Below are positions 34,592 through 42,687 of a stretch of 64,000 nt of DNA, piece by piece; the first letter of the stretch is position 1, and every line of letters begins with the position of its first letter. The notes below the pieces were generated by a model. It saw only the letters and a program-made list of their open reading frames with translations. It made no database searches and was not told where the DNA came from. The stretch is from positions 62,001 to 126,000 of the forward strand of contig JACPDN010000010.1 in assembly GCA_016183985.1 (NCBI GenBank), in the 5' to 3' direction. The position numbers were made by a program, and so were the translations under genes. Source of the stretch: Pseudomonadota bacterium. GTDB taxonomy: Bacteria > Pseudomonadota > Alphaproteobacteria > Dongiales > Dongiaceae.

Positions 34592-35788
34592 ATGCATGAG
34601 ATCATCCTCGCCCTCAACGCCGGCTCGTCCAGCATCAAGTTCCAGGCCTTTGCGATTGCCGGTGACGGGCTGGAGCGGCGCGTTTCCGGTCTGCTCGAGG
34701 GGATCGGCAACGCCGCGCGCCTCGTCATCCGGGATGGCGCCGGCAGGATCTTGCGCGACGATCATTTGAGCACGGCGGCGGCTCCCAGCGTCGAAGCGGC
34801 CGAGACGGTTGTCGGCGACTGGCTGCTCGGGGACGAGGCCATGCAGCTGATCGGCGGCAGGATCGCGGCCATCGGCCATCGCGTCGTCCATGGCGGGGCC
34901 GATTTCAGTACCGCAGCAAAGATCGACGATGAAGTGCTGGCGCGCATCACCGCCCTCACGCACCTTGCCCCGCTGCATCAGCCCAAGAACCTGGCACCGA
35001 TCCTGGCCTGGCGGCAGCGGCGGCCGGAGCTGCCGCAGATCGCCTGTTTCGACACCGCCTTCCATCGCGGCCATTCAGCACTTGCCGACCGTTTCGCGAT
35101 TCCCGACGAGCTCTACCGGGAAGGCGTCCGGCGTTATGGCTTTCACGGCATCTCTTATGAATATGTCAGCGAGAAACTCGGCGAGATCGCGCCCGCGATC
35201 GCCAAGGGTCGCGTCATCATTGCCCATCTGGGCAATGGCTGCTCGCTTTGCGCCGTGAAGGACGGACGCAGCGTTGACAGCACGATGAGCTTCACGGCGC
35301 TCGACGGCATCCCGATGGGGACGCGCCCCGGCGCCATCGATCCCGGCATCGTGCTCTATCTCATGCGCGAAAAGGCCATGGATGCGGCGGCGATCGAGAA
35401 ATTCCTTTATCACCAATGCGGCCTGAAAGGGTTGTCCGGCATCAGCAACGATGTGCGCGTGCTGGAAGCGAGTGCTGAGCCACAGGCGCGTCTCGCCCTC
35501 GATCATTTCGTCTATCGCATTGCCAAGGAGATCGGCGCCCTCGCCGCCGTGCTTGGCGGCATCGACGCCCTCGTCTTCACCGCCGGCATCGGCGAAAACG
35601 GGACTGACCTCCGCGCGCGGATCGTGGCGGCGTCAAACTGGCTGGGATTGCACCTCGATCCGGCCGCCAACGCAGCGCGCCAGACCGATCTTAGCGCGGC
35701 GGCCACGGGACCGCGCGTCCTCATGGTGCCGACCGATGAGGAATTGATGATCGCGCGCCACACGCGGCGCATCCTGTCCCTTACGTAA
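34592..35788 (+). CDS. ackA: Acetate kinase
   Basis: 398 aa, interconverts acetate plus ATP and acetyl phosphate. Signature LALNAGSSSIKFQAF at the N-terminus, catalytic region PQIACFDTAFHRG, YGFHGISYEYVSEKL, GHLGNG-type IAHLGNGCSLCAVKDGRSVDSTM and FTAGIGENGTDLR. No pta (phosphotransacetylase) gene is adjacent, which is unusual for ackA. The 3' end overlaps the convergent glycosyltransferase by eight bases. Confidence 0.95.
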   Translation: MHEIILALNAGSSSIKFQAFAIAGDGLERRVSGLLEGIGNAARLVIRDGAGRILRDDHLSTAAAPSVEAAETVVGDWLLGDEAMQLIGGRIAAIGHRVVHGGADFSTAAKIDDEVLARITALTHLAPLHQPKNLAPILAWRQRRPELPQIACFDTAFHRGHSALADRFAIPDELYREGVRRYGFHGISYEYVSEKLGEIAPAIAKGRVIIAHLGNGCSLCAVKDGRSVDSTMSFTALDGIPMGTRPGAIDPGIVLYLMREKAMDAAAIEKFLYHQCGLKGLSGISNDVRVLEASAEPQARLALDHFVYRIAKEIGALAAVLGGIDALVFTAGIGENGTDLRARIVAASNWLGLHLDPAANAARQTDLSAAATGPRVLMVPTDEELMIARHTRRILSLT

Positions 35789-36821
35789 AGAGGCGGACCG
35801 GTATCAGAACGAGGTTGGAGAGGAACTGCTCGGTGGCGGCGCGCCAGGAGAAGCGCTCCGCCTCGTTGCGGCATTGCTTCCTGGGGATCTTGAGGGCGCG
35901 GGCGATGGCGCGGCCGAGATCGAGGTCGAGGGCGCCGGAAATTCCTTCCTGCAGGATGTCCTTCGGCCCCGCGACCGGAAAGGCCGCGACTGGCACGCCT
36001 GAGGCCAGAGCCTCCAGGATGACGAGACCGAACGTGTCGGTGAGGCTGGGGAAGACGAAGACATCGGCGGCGGCGTAAAGCTGCGCCAGATCTTCGCCGA
36101 CTTTCTGACCGAGGAAGACCGCCTTGGGGAAGCGCGCCTTCAAATCGGCATGCTGCGGGCCGTCGCCGACCACCACCTGCGAACCGGGCAGGTCAAGCGC
36201 CAGGAAGGCCTCGATGTTCTTTTCGACCGCCAAGCGCCCGACATAAAGATGCACGGGGCGCGGCAGATCGCCGAAGGGCGGCGTCGCGTTGGCCTGTGGG
36301 CGCGGTCGGAACTGCCTGGTATCGACACCGCGCGACCAGCGCTTGATGCGCGAGAAGCCACGGGCGCGCAAGTCAGCCTCGATCGAGGGGGTCGCCACCA
36401 TGGTGGCCTGGGCCGCCGAATGGAAATGACGCAGCCAGGCATAGGTGAGCCGGACCGGCAGGCCGAAGCGGGCCGCTACATATTCCGGGAAGCGCGTGTG
36501 ATAGGCCGTGGTGAAAGGGAGCCCGCGACGGATGCAATAGCGACGCGCGGCAATCCCCAGCGGCCCTTCGGTGGCGATATGGATGGCATTGGGCGCCAGC
36601 GCATCGAGCCGGGCCGCCAAGCGTCGATAGGGGAACACAGCGAGGCGGATTTCCGGATAGGTCGGGCAGGCGACGGAGCGGAAAGATTGCGGCGAGAGGA
36701 TCGTCGGTCGATGGCCGGCGGCTGTCAGCTCATCCATGGTGCGGCCGATGGTGCGCACGACGCCGTTGGTCTGGGGCGCCCAGGCATCGGTGACGATGGC
36801 GATGTTGAGCGAGGCGCTCAT
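35781..36821 (-). CDS. GT4 glycosyltransferase, Agt-like (glycolipid synthesis)
   Basis: 346 aa, GT-B fold. N-terminal NIAIVTDAWAPQTNGVVRTIGRTMDEL and C-terminal VFPSLTDTFGLVILEALASGVPVAAFPVAGPKDIL (EX7E motif) are typical of family GT4. In alphaproteobacteria such an enzyme directly following a PlcP-type phosphoesterase makes glycosyl-diacylglycerols during phosphate limitation (established for plcP-agt loci). The start overlaps the plcP-like stop (ATGA), a tight coupling. An annotation as a generic glycosyltransferase would also be safe. Confidence 0.85.
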   Translation of the reverse strand: MSASLNIAIVTDAWAPQTNGVVRTIGRTMDELTAAGHRPTILSPQSFRSVACPTYPEIRLAVFPYRRLAARLDALAPNAIHIATEGPLGIAARRYCIRRGLPFTTAYHTRFPEYVAARFGLPVRLTYAWLRHFHSAAQATMVATPSIEADLRARGFSRIKRWSRGVDTRQFRPRPQANATPPFGDLPRPVHLYVGRLAVEKNIEAFLALDLPGSQVVVGDGPQHADLKARFPKAVFLGQKVGEDLAQLYAAADVFVFPSLTDTFGLVILEALASGVPVAAFPVAGPKDILQEGISGALDLDLGRAIARALKIPRKQCRNEAERFSWRAATEQFLSNLVLIPVRLFT

Positions 36822-37633
36822 GCGGTGGGAACCGCGGCAAGGCTTTTGGCCGGCAGCATGGAAAGCTGGTTCTGCTGGGCCCAATGGATGATCTCCAGCC
36901 GCCCGTCGCGATGCTCGACCAGCGCCGTGCAGCTTTCCACCCAATCGCCGTCATTGGCGTAGATGATGCCGTCGATTTCTTTCAGCGCCGCCTGGTGGAT
37001 ATGGCCGCACACGACGCCGTCAAAGCCGCGGCGTTGCGCTTCGGCCGCCACCGTGTTCTCGAAATCGCCGATGAACTTCACCGCATCCTTGACGCGGGAT
37101 TTCAGCCAGGCCGAGAGCGACCAATAGGGATAGCCGAAGGCGACGCGCGCCCGGTTGAACCAGTGGTTGAGGGCCAGCGCCAGCGTGTAGGCGGAATCGC
37201 CAAGTTTCGCCAGCCAGGGAGCGTAGCGCACGATGCCGTCGAAGGCATCGCCATGGATGATGAGCAGGCGCTTGCCGTTGGCGGTTTCATGCACCGCCTC
37301 GTTCATCACCATGACATCGCCGAAGGCGTGGTCGTCATAATCGCGCAAGGGTTCGTCGTGATTGCCGGGCACATAGATGACCTGCGTGCCCTTGCGCGCC
37401 TTCCTGAGCAGCTTCTGCACCACATCGTTATGACTTTGCGGCCAGAACCAGCCTTTGGAGAGGCGCCAGCAATCAATGACATCGCCGATGAGATAGATGT
37501 AGTCGGCTTCATTGGCGCGCAGAAAGTCGAGCAAGTATTCGGCCTTGCAACCGCGCGTGCCCAAATGGACGTCGGAGATGAAGATCGCCCGGTATCGTGC
37601 GGTCTGATGGCTCATCTGGGACATCGCGTTCAT
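36818..37633 (-). CDS. plcP: Calcineurin-like phosphoesterase, PlcP type (phospholipase C for lipid remodelling) or LpxH-like
   Basis: 271 aa. Metal-site motifs are complete: SDVHLGTRGCKAEYLLDFL (D21, H23), GDVID (51), GNHDE (90-94), HGDAFD and GHIH. The stretch DVHLGTRGCKAE is what I associate with PlcP rather than genuine LpxH, and alphaproteobacteria mostly use LpxI for lipid A. PlcP releases the head group of phospholipids, giving diacylglycerol for the adjacent glycosyltransferase. ATG 37633 has AAAGG upstream. A possible PHO box lies 63 bases upstream. Confidence 0.8.
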   Translation of the reverse strand: MNAMSQMSHQTARYRAIFISDVHLGTRGCKAEYLLDFLRANEADYIYLIGDVIDCWRLSKGWFWPQSHNDVVQKLLRKARKGTQVIYVPGNHDEPLRDYDDHAFGDVMVMNEAVHETANGKRLLIIHGDAFDGIVRYAPWLAKLGDSAYTLALALNHWFNRARVAFGYPYWSLSAWLKSRVKDAVKFIGDFENTVAAEAQRRGFDGVVCGHIHQAALKEIDGIIYANDGDWVESCTALVEHRDGRLEIIHWAQQNQLSMLPAKSLAAVPTA

Positions 37634-37695
37634 CTGCTGCCTTTGGCCCGACTCGAGAAGCCTCGTTTCATGGGCCGCTCAATAACGATGAAGCA

Positions 37696-37713
37696 ATTGC
37701 AGGATGATGACGC
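37696..37713 (-). promoter_or_regulatory. Candidate PHO box upstream of plcP
   Basis: Read on the minus strand GCGTCAT-CATC-CTGCAAT matches the CTGTCAT-N4-CTGTCAT consensus at 10 of 14 half-site positions with the right 11-bp period. Confidence 0.3.
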
Positions 37714-37838
37714 GAGGGGAGTCAGGCCGAATCTGTGAACGATTTCATGGGGGCGTCACGCGAATGACGCGGATGTGTCATGAAAGAAGCAGGGCGGCGT
37801 GGCTTACTTGGTGAGAGCCATCGCTCAGTGACGGATCC

Positions 37839-38663
37839 CTACTTCTGATCCACCGGGCAATAGAAGGTCGAGCGCGCGCCCTGGGTGATGCGTTTTACCG
37901 GGCCGCCGCATTTCCGGCAGGCTTCGCCTTCGCGGTCATAGACCTTCCAGCGGTGCTGGAAATAGCCGAGCTCGCCATTGGCCTGCACGTAATCGCGCAA
38001 GGAGGAGCCGCCGGCCTTGATGGCCTCGGCCAGCACCTTCTTGATCGCGGCCACGAGTTTCGCGGCACGTTCGCCGGTGATCGTGCCGGCGCGGCGCTTG
38101 GGGCTGATGCCGGCGCGGAAGAGCGCCTCGGAGGCATAGATGTTGCCGACGCCCACCACCAGGCGCTGGTCCATGATGGCGAGCTTCACCGACGTCTTCT
38201 TGCCCTTCAGCATCGCCGCGAGTGCCGGCCCGTCGAAAGCGTCGGAAAGCGGCTCGAGGCCCAAACTCCGGATGAGCTTGTGCTCCTCCAACGCGCCCGC
38301 GGCCACCAGGTCCATGAGGCCGAAGCGGCGCGCGTCGTTGAAGCGGACACAGGTGCCGTCGTCGATATCGAAGACGACGTGATCGTGACGGTCGAGCAGC
38401 GCCGGGCGCTTTTCGTTGATCACCATCGAGCCGGACATGCCGAGATGGACCAGCAGGATGCTGCCGTCATCGAGGTCGATGACGATGTATTTGGCGCGCC
38501 GGCGGATGGCTTCGATGCGCCGGCCGGTAAGGCGCGCCGCAAACCCTTCCGGGAAGGGAAAGCGCAGGTTCGGGCGGCGCTGCTCGACGGCGGTGAGGCG
38601 CCGCCCCAAGAGCTTCAGGGCAAGGCCGCGGCAAACCGTTTCGACTTCAGGTAATTCAGGCAT
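37839..38663 (-). CDS. mutM: Formamidopyrimidine-DNA glycosylase
   Basis: 274 aa base-excision repair enzyme removing oxidised purines. [13 protein letters not shown] gives the catalytic N-terminal proline and Glu; [17 protein letters not shown] is the H2TH region. The zinc finger reads C249-x2-C252-x16-C269-P-V-D272, so the fourth zinc ligand, normally Cys, is Asp (codon GAT at 37848-37850). It is divergent from ubiE, the usual alphaproteobacterial arrangement. Confidence 0.95.
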   Translation of the reverse strand: MPELPEVETVCRGLALKLLGRRLTAVEQRRPNLRFPFPEGFAARLTGRRIEAIRRRAKYIVIDLDDGSILLVHLGMSGSMVINEKRPALLDRHDHVVFDIDDGTCVRFNDARRFGLMDLVAAGALEEHKLIRSLGLEPLSDAFDGPALAAMLKGKKTSVKLAIMDQRLVVGVGNIYASEALFRAGISPKRRAGTITGERAAKLVAAIKKVLAEAIKAGGSSLRDYVQANGELGYFQHRWKVYDREGEACRKCGGPVKRITQGARSTFYCPVDQK

Positions 38664-38781
38664 GGGAATAGCGGTAATGGGCCGCAGGGAGGCCGTCAAG
38701 TTATTGATCTTACAAGGCTGGCATCCCCGCGCTGCAAAGGCTAAAGTCCCGGCCAAACAGGAAATATTTAGATGTCGCCAG

Positions 38782-39558
38782 ATGCCTATTGAGACTTCCC
38801 ACGACCGAGACAACAACAGCGCCGAGACCACCTGGTTCGGCTTCCGCCAGGTAGCCGCCGGGGAAAAGGCGCATCTGGTGCAGGGGGTCTTTTCCTCGGT
38901 CGCCGGCAAATACGATCTGATGAACGATCTGATGTCCGGGGGCATCCACCGCCTGTGGAAGGCGGCGATGCTGGATTGGCTCAACCCGCGTCCGGGTTGG
39001 AACAGCCTGGATGTGGCGGGCGGCACCGGCGACATCGCCTTTCGCATCCTGGAACGGCGGCCCAGCGCCCATGTGACAGTCTGCGACCTCACCCCGGCGA
39101 TGCTCGAGGTCGGCCGCGACCGCGCGATCGACAAGGGCATCCTCACCGGCCTCGATTGGGTGAGCGGCAATGCCGAGGACCTGCCCTTCGAGGATATGAA
39201 GTTCGACAGCTATACGATCGCCTTTGGCCTCAGGAATGTCGGGCGCCAGCAGCGGGCGCTGGAGGAGGCCTATCGCGTGTTGCGCCCTGGCGGGCGGTTC
39301 CTGTGCCTGGAATTCAGCCATGTGGCACTCCCCGCCTTGGCCAAGCTCTATGACGTCTACTCGTTCAAGCTGCTGCCCTGGCTCGGCGAAGTGGTCGCCA
39401 AGGATCGCGATTCCTATCAATACCTGGTGGAATCGATCCGCAAATTCCCGACCCAGGACAATCTGGCCGGCATGATGGCCAAGGCCGGGTTCCAGAACGT
39501 TTCCTATCGCAACCTCACGGGTGGGATCGCTGCCCTGCATTCGGGCTGGCGCGTCTAG
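38782..39558 (+). CDS. ubiE: Ubiquinone/menaquinone biosynthesis C-methyltransferase
   Basis: 258 aa SAM-dependent enzyme of quinone biosynthesis. Motifs: [40 protein letters not shown] (SAM binding), [36 protein letters not shown] and the final [15 protein letters not shown]. The frame extends further upstream but homology begins shortly after ATG 38782. The ubiB start follows immediately. Confidence 0.96.
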   Translation: MPIETSHDRDNNSAETTWFGFRQVAAGEKAHLVQGVFSSVAGKYDLMNDLMSGGIHRLWKAAMLDWLNPRPGWNSLDVAGGTGDIAFRILERRPSAHVTVCDLTPAMLEVGRDRAIDKGILTGLDWVSGNAEDLPFEDMKFDSYTIAFGLRNVGRQQRALEEAYRVLRPGGRFLCLEFSHVALPALAKLYDVYSFKLLPWLGEVVAKDRDSYQYLVESIRKFPTQDNLAGMMAKAGFQNVSYRNLTGGIAALHSGWRV

Positions 39559-41112
39559 ATGTTCCGTACCCTTCGTTCGATCTACCGCCTGTTCGATATC
39601 GCCCGCGTCTTCGCACGGCACGGCGCGTTGACCCCGTTCGAGGCAGCACTTTCCAACGCTGGCCTTGCCCCGGTGCTGCTGTTCTTCGCCCGCGTCCTCT
39701 TCGGGCGCGAGGTCGACGGCAAGCGGCCGGGCGAGCGCTTGGCTGCCGCCCTCTCCGAGCTTGGCCCGGCCTTCATCAAGTTCGGCCAGGTGCTCTCCAC
39801 CCGCTCCGACCTTCTGGGCGAACAGGTGGCAGCAGATCTGGCGAAACTCCAGGACCAGCTGCCGGCTTTCTCCTCCTTCGCCGCCAAATCGCGCGTCGAG
39901 GCGGAGCTGGGAGCACCGATCGCCAGCCTCTTCTCCAGTTTCGATGACGAGCCGGTCTCGGCCGCCTCGATCAGCCAGGTGCATTTTGCGATCACGACAC
40001 CGGAACTGGATGCGCTCGACGGCCGCCTCGTTGCGGTGAAAGTGCTGCGCCCAGGTATCGAGGAAGCTTTCCAAGCCGACATCGAATTGCTGCTGTGGAT
40101 CGCCGAGATCATCGAGCGCACACAGCCGAAATTGCGCCGCCTCAAACCCGTCGAGGTGGTGCGCACCTTCGCCGCCACCGTGCGCATCGAAATGGATCTG
40201 CGCCTCGAAGCGGCATCCGCCTCGGAACTGCGCGACAATTTCGCGGGCGATTCCACCTACCGCGTGCCCGTCATCGATTGGGCCCGCACCGCCAAGCGCG
40301 TGATGACCCAGGAACGCATGACCGGCATCCCGATGGATGATGGTGCTGCCATGCGCGAAGCCGGGCTCGACGTCGACGACGTGCTCACCAAGGCCGCCAA
40401 CATCTTCTTCAACCAGGCCTTCCGCGACGGTTATTTCCACGGCGACCAGCATCCCGGCAACATGACCGTGGGCTATGACGGCGCCATCCAGGTGGTCGAT
40501 TTCGGCATCATGGGGCGGCTGGAGAAGAAGACGCGCTTCTATCTGGCCGACATGCTGCTGGGCTTCCTGGAGCGCGACTACATCCGCGTCGCCAAGATGC
40601 ATATCGAGGCGGGCTATCTGCCGCAAAGCCAATCGCTCGACGAGTTCGCACTCGCTTTGCGCTCGATCGGCGAACCGATCCAGGGCCGGCCGCTGCATGA
40701 AATCAGCTTTGCCCGGATGCTGGGCCAGCTTTTCGCCATTGCCGAGACGTTCGATATGGAAGTGCAGCCGCAATTGCTGCTGCTGCAGAAGAACATGCTG
40801 ATGGCGGAAGGCGTTTCGCGCCAGCTCAACCCGACGCTCAATATCTGGACCCTCGCCCGGCCGCTCATTGAAGAATGGATGATCGAGAACCGTGGTCCCC
40901 GCGCACGTATCGAGCAAGGTGTCACCGATTTCCTCGACGTCATCGAGCGAGGCCCAGGTGTCTTGAAGACCGTCGACCGGCTGGTGAGCCATTTGGCCGA
41001 TGGCGGGCTGAAGCTCGACCCCGAGGCCTTGCGCGTCATCAACCGGCAAGGGTCGAGCTGGTGGCTGTGGCTGATCATCGCCGTGCTGACGGCCGCCCTG
41101 CTGTTCCGCTGA
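39559..41112 (+). CDS. ubiB: Ubiquinone biosynthesis protein kinase-like UbiB
   Basis: 517 aa atypical kinase/ATPase supporting ubiquinone synthesis at the inner membrane. KxGQ motif IKFGQVLSTRSDLL, alanine-rich loop AASISQVHFA, VAVKVLRPG, catalytic FHGDQHPGNM and metal-binding VDFGIMGRL are all present. C-terminal membrane segment WWLWLIIAVLTAALLF. Starts at the base after the ubiE stop. Confidence 0.96.
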   Translation: MFRTLRSIYRLFDIARVFARHGALTPFEAALSNAGLAPVLLFFARVLFGREVDGKRPGERLAAALSELGPAFIKFGQVLSTRSDLLGEQVAADLAKLQDQLPAFSSFAAKSRVEAELGAPIASLFSSFDDEPVSAASISQVHFAITTPELDALDGRLVAVKVLRPGIEEAFQADIELLLWIAEIIERTQPKLRRLKPVEVVRTFAATVRIEMDLRLEAASASELRDNFAGDSTYRVPVIDWARTAKRVMTQERMTGIPMDDGAAMREAGLDVDDVLTKAANIFFNQAFRDGYFHGDQHPGNMTVGYDGAIQVVDFGIMGRLEKKTRFYLADMLLGFLERDYIRVAKMHIEAGYLPQSQSLDEFALALRSIGEPIQGRPLHEISFARMLGQLFAIAETFDMEVQPQLLLLQKNMLMAEGVSRQLNPTLNIWTLARPLIEEWMIENRGPRARIEQGVTDFLDVIERGPGVLKTVDRLVSHLADGGLKLDPEALRVINRQGSSWWLWLIIAVLTAALLFR

Positions 41113-41762
41113 TGGCAAGCTTCGACACCGTTCTCTTCGATCTCGACGGCACGCTGACCGACCCCAAGGTCGGCATCACCACATCGATCCGCTACGCGCT
41201 GGACCAGCTGGGCGTTGCCCATGATCCGGCCGACGATTTCATCTGGTGCATTGGGCCGCCGATCCAGCGCAGCTTCGAACGCCTGGTGGGTGCTGCCAAG
41301 GCGGCGGAGGGTGTCAGCCACTACCGCGCACGATATGGCGCCACCGGCCTCTTCGAAAACGAACTCTTTGCCGGGATCGACGCAACCCTAGCTGCACTCA
41401 AGGCCAATGGGATCCGTCTTTTCGTCGCCACCTCGAAGGCGCATGTCTTTGCCCGGCCGATTGTCGCACATTTCGGGCTCGATCCGTTTTTCATCAGTGT
41501 CGAAGGCGCCGAGCTCGATGGCACGCGCTCGGACAAGGCCGAGGTTATCGCCCATGTGCTGGCAAGCCACGACGTCGATCCCGCCCGCGCCATCATGATC
41601 GGTGACCGCGAACACGACATCATCGGCGCGCGCAAGAACGGCCTGCGCAGTATCGGTGTGCTCTATGGCTATGGCGACACCGCCGAACTCCGCGCCGCCG
41701 GCGCCGACGAACTCTGCCCGACACCGGGCGACATCCTGGCGACACTAGCGCGCTTCGCGTGA
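41112..41762 (+). CDS. HAD-superfamily hydrolase, phosphoglycolate-phosphatase-like
   Basis: 216 aa. HAD motif I LFDLDGTLTDPKVG, motif II VATSKAHVFA (Ser/Thr position), motif III Lys in RSDKAEVI, and motif IV MIGDREHDIIGARKNGL. The cap domain sits between motif I and II. Candidate substrates include phosphoglycolate and pyrophosphate-like small molecules. ATG 41112 shares one base with the ubiB stop, and its stop overlaps the next gene by four bases. Confidence 0.9.
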   Translation: MASFDTVLFDLDGTLTDPKVGITTSIRYALDQLGVAHDPADDFIWCIGPPIQRSFERLVGAAKAAEGVSHYRARYGATGLFENELFAGIDATLAALKANGIRLFVATSKAHVFARPIVAHFGLDPFFISVEGAELDGTRSDKAEVIAHVLASHDVDPARAIMIGDREHDIIGARKNGLRSIGVLYGYGDTAELRAAGADELCPTPGDILATLARFA

Positions 41763-42193
41763 CCTTAAGCTATCTGACACTCTTCCTCACCGCCTTCGGC
41801 GCCGCCACGATTCTGCCGGGCTTTTCCGAAGTCACCTTCGCGACCCTGCTGCTGCAATCGCCACAGGATTGGCCGGTGCTGCTGATCGTCGCCACGGCAG
41901 GCAACACGCTGGGTGGCATCGCCAATTGGGTGCTGGGGCGCTTCCTGCTGCATTGGCAGGATCGCAAATGGTTTCCAGTGAGCCGCAAGCATCTTGCCCA
42001 AGCGAGCCGCCTGTTCCAGAAATATGGCTATCCGCTGTTGCTGCTGTCCTGGCTGCCGATCATCGGCGATCCGATCACCTTGGCGGCGGGCGTGCTGCGC
42101 GCGCGCTTCCTGCCCAGCCTGATCCTCATCCTCATCGGCAAGGCGGCGCGTTACGGCGTGCTTGCCTGGGCAACACTGGCCGCAGCCGCCTGA
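41759..42193 (+). CDS. YqaA-family small inner-membrane protein
   Basis: 144 aa with about four hydrophobic stretches; the family-type sequence PGFSEVTFATLLLQSPQDWPVLLIVATAGNTLGGIANWVLGRF and PLLLLSWLPIIGDPITLAAGVLR resemble VTT/DedA-like YqaA proteins, whose substrate is unknown. GTG start at 41759 overlaps the HAD stop (GTGA). Confidence 0.82.
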   Translation: MTLSYLTLFLTAFGAATILPGFSEVTFATLLLQSPQDWPVLLIVATAGNTLGGIANWVLGRFLLHWQDRKWFPVSRKHLAQASRLFQKYGYPLLLLSWLPIIGDPITLAAGVLRARFLPSLILILIGKAARYGVLAWATLAAAA

Positions 42194-42228
42194 TTGGCGT
42201 GCCGGCTGGTGCATGCTAAAACGGGGCC

Positions 42229-42687
42229 ATGCTGACAGCGCCGGCCTACAGCTATCGCGACGATCCCGCCGTTCCGTCCTTTCCCGATGACCGGCCGCTC
42301 ATCATATTCGACGGTGTGTGCGCCCTGTGTTCGGGCTTCGTGCGCTTGGTTCTGCGGCACGATCCGCGAGGGCAGTTCCGCTTCGCCCCGGCGCAATCGG
42401 CGCTGGGCACAGCGCTCTATCGCCATTACGGCCTCGATTCCGAAAACTGGGAAAGCAACCTGCTGATCGCGGATGGCCAGCTTTCCTTGCGCAGCGAGGC
42501 GGCCATCGGGATCATCAGCCGTTTCGGCGGCCTGTGGCGCCTGTTGCGAGTCTTGCGCGTCCTCCCGCGCTCCTGGCGCGACGGCCTCTATGACGTCATT
42601 GCCGCGAACCGCTATCGCTGGTTCGGGCAGCACGCCTATTGCGCCGTGCCGGACCCCGCCCTCGCCGACCGGTTCTTGGGCGAATGA
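42229..42687 (+). CDS. DUF393 / DCC thiol-disulfide oxidoreductase-like protein
   Basis: 152 aa. The DCC motif is seen in FDGVCALCSGFVRLVLRHDP (CxxC within DGVCALC) followed by FRFAPAQSALG, as in the thioredoxin-like DCC family. The C-terminal FGQHAYCAVPDPALADRFL is also family-like. Redox activity is presumed, no substrate known. The stop overlaps the next gene (ATGA). Confidence 0.87.
   Translation: MLTAPAYSYRDDPAVPSFPDDRPLIIFDGVCALCSGFVRLVLRHDPRGQFRFAPAQSALGTALYRHYGLDSENWESNLLIADGQLSLRSEAAIGIISRFGGLWRLLRVLRVLPRSWRDGLYDVIAANRYRWFGQHAYCAVPDPALADRFLGE

Noticed and set aside
37750-37785. PHO-box-like GTCAC/GTCAT spacing between plcP and mutM
   Set aside because: The repeats do not keep the 11-bp period in the same orientation; the site at 37696-37713 fits better and is closer to plcP.
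38710-41118. 802-aa minus-strand ORF opposite ubiE and ubiB
   Set aside because: Antisense shadow typical of high-GC DNA; the plus-strand proteins carry complete family motifs and the antisense product is His/Gly/Arg-rich with no recognisable domain.
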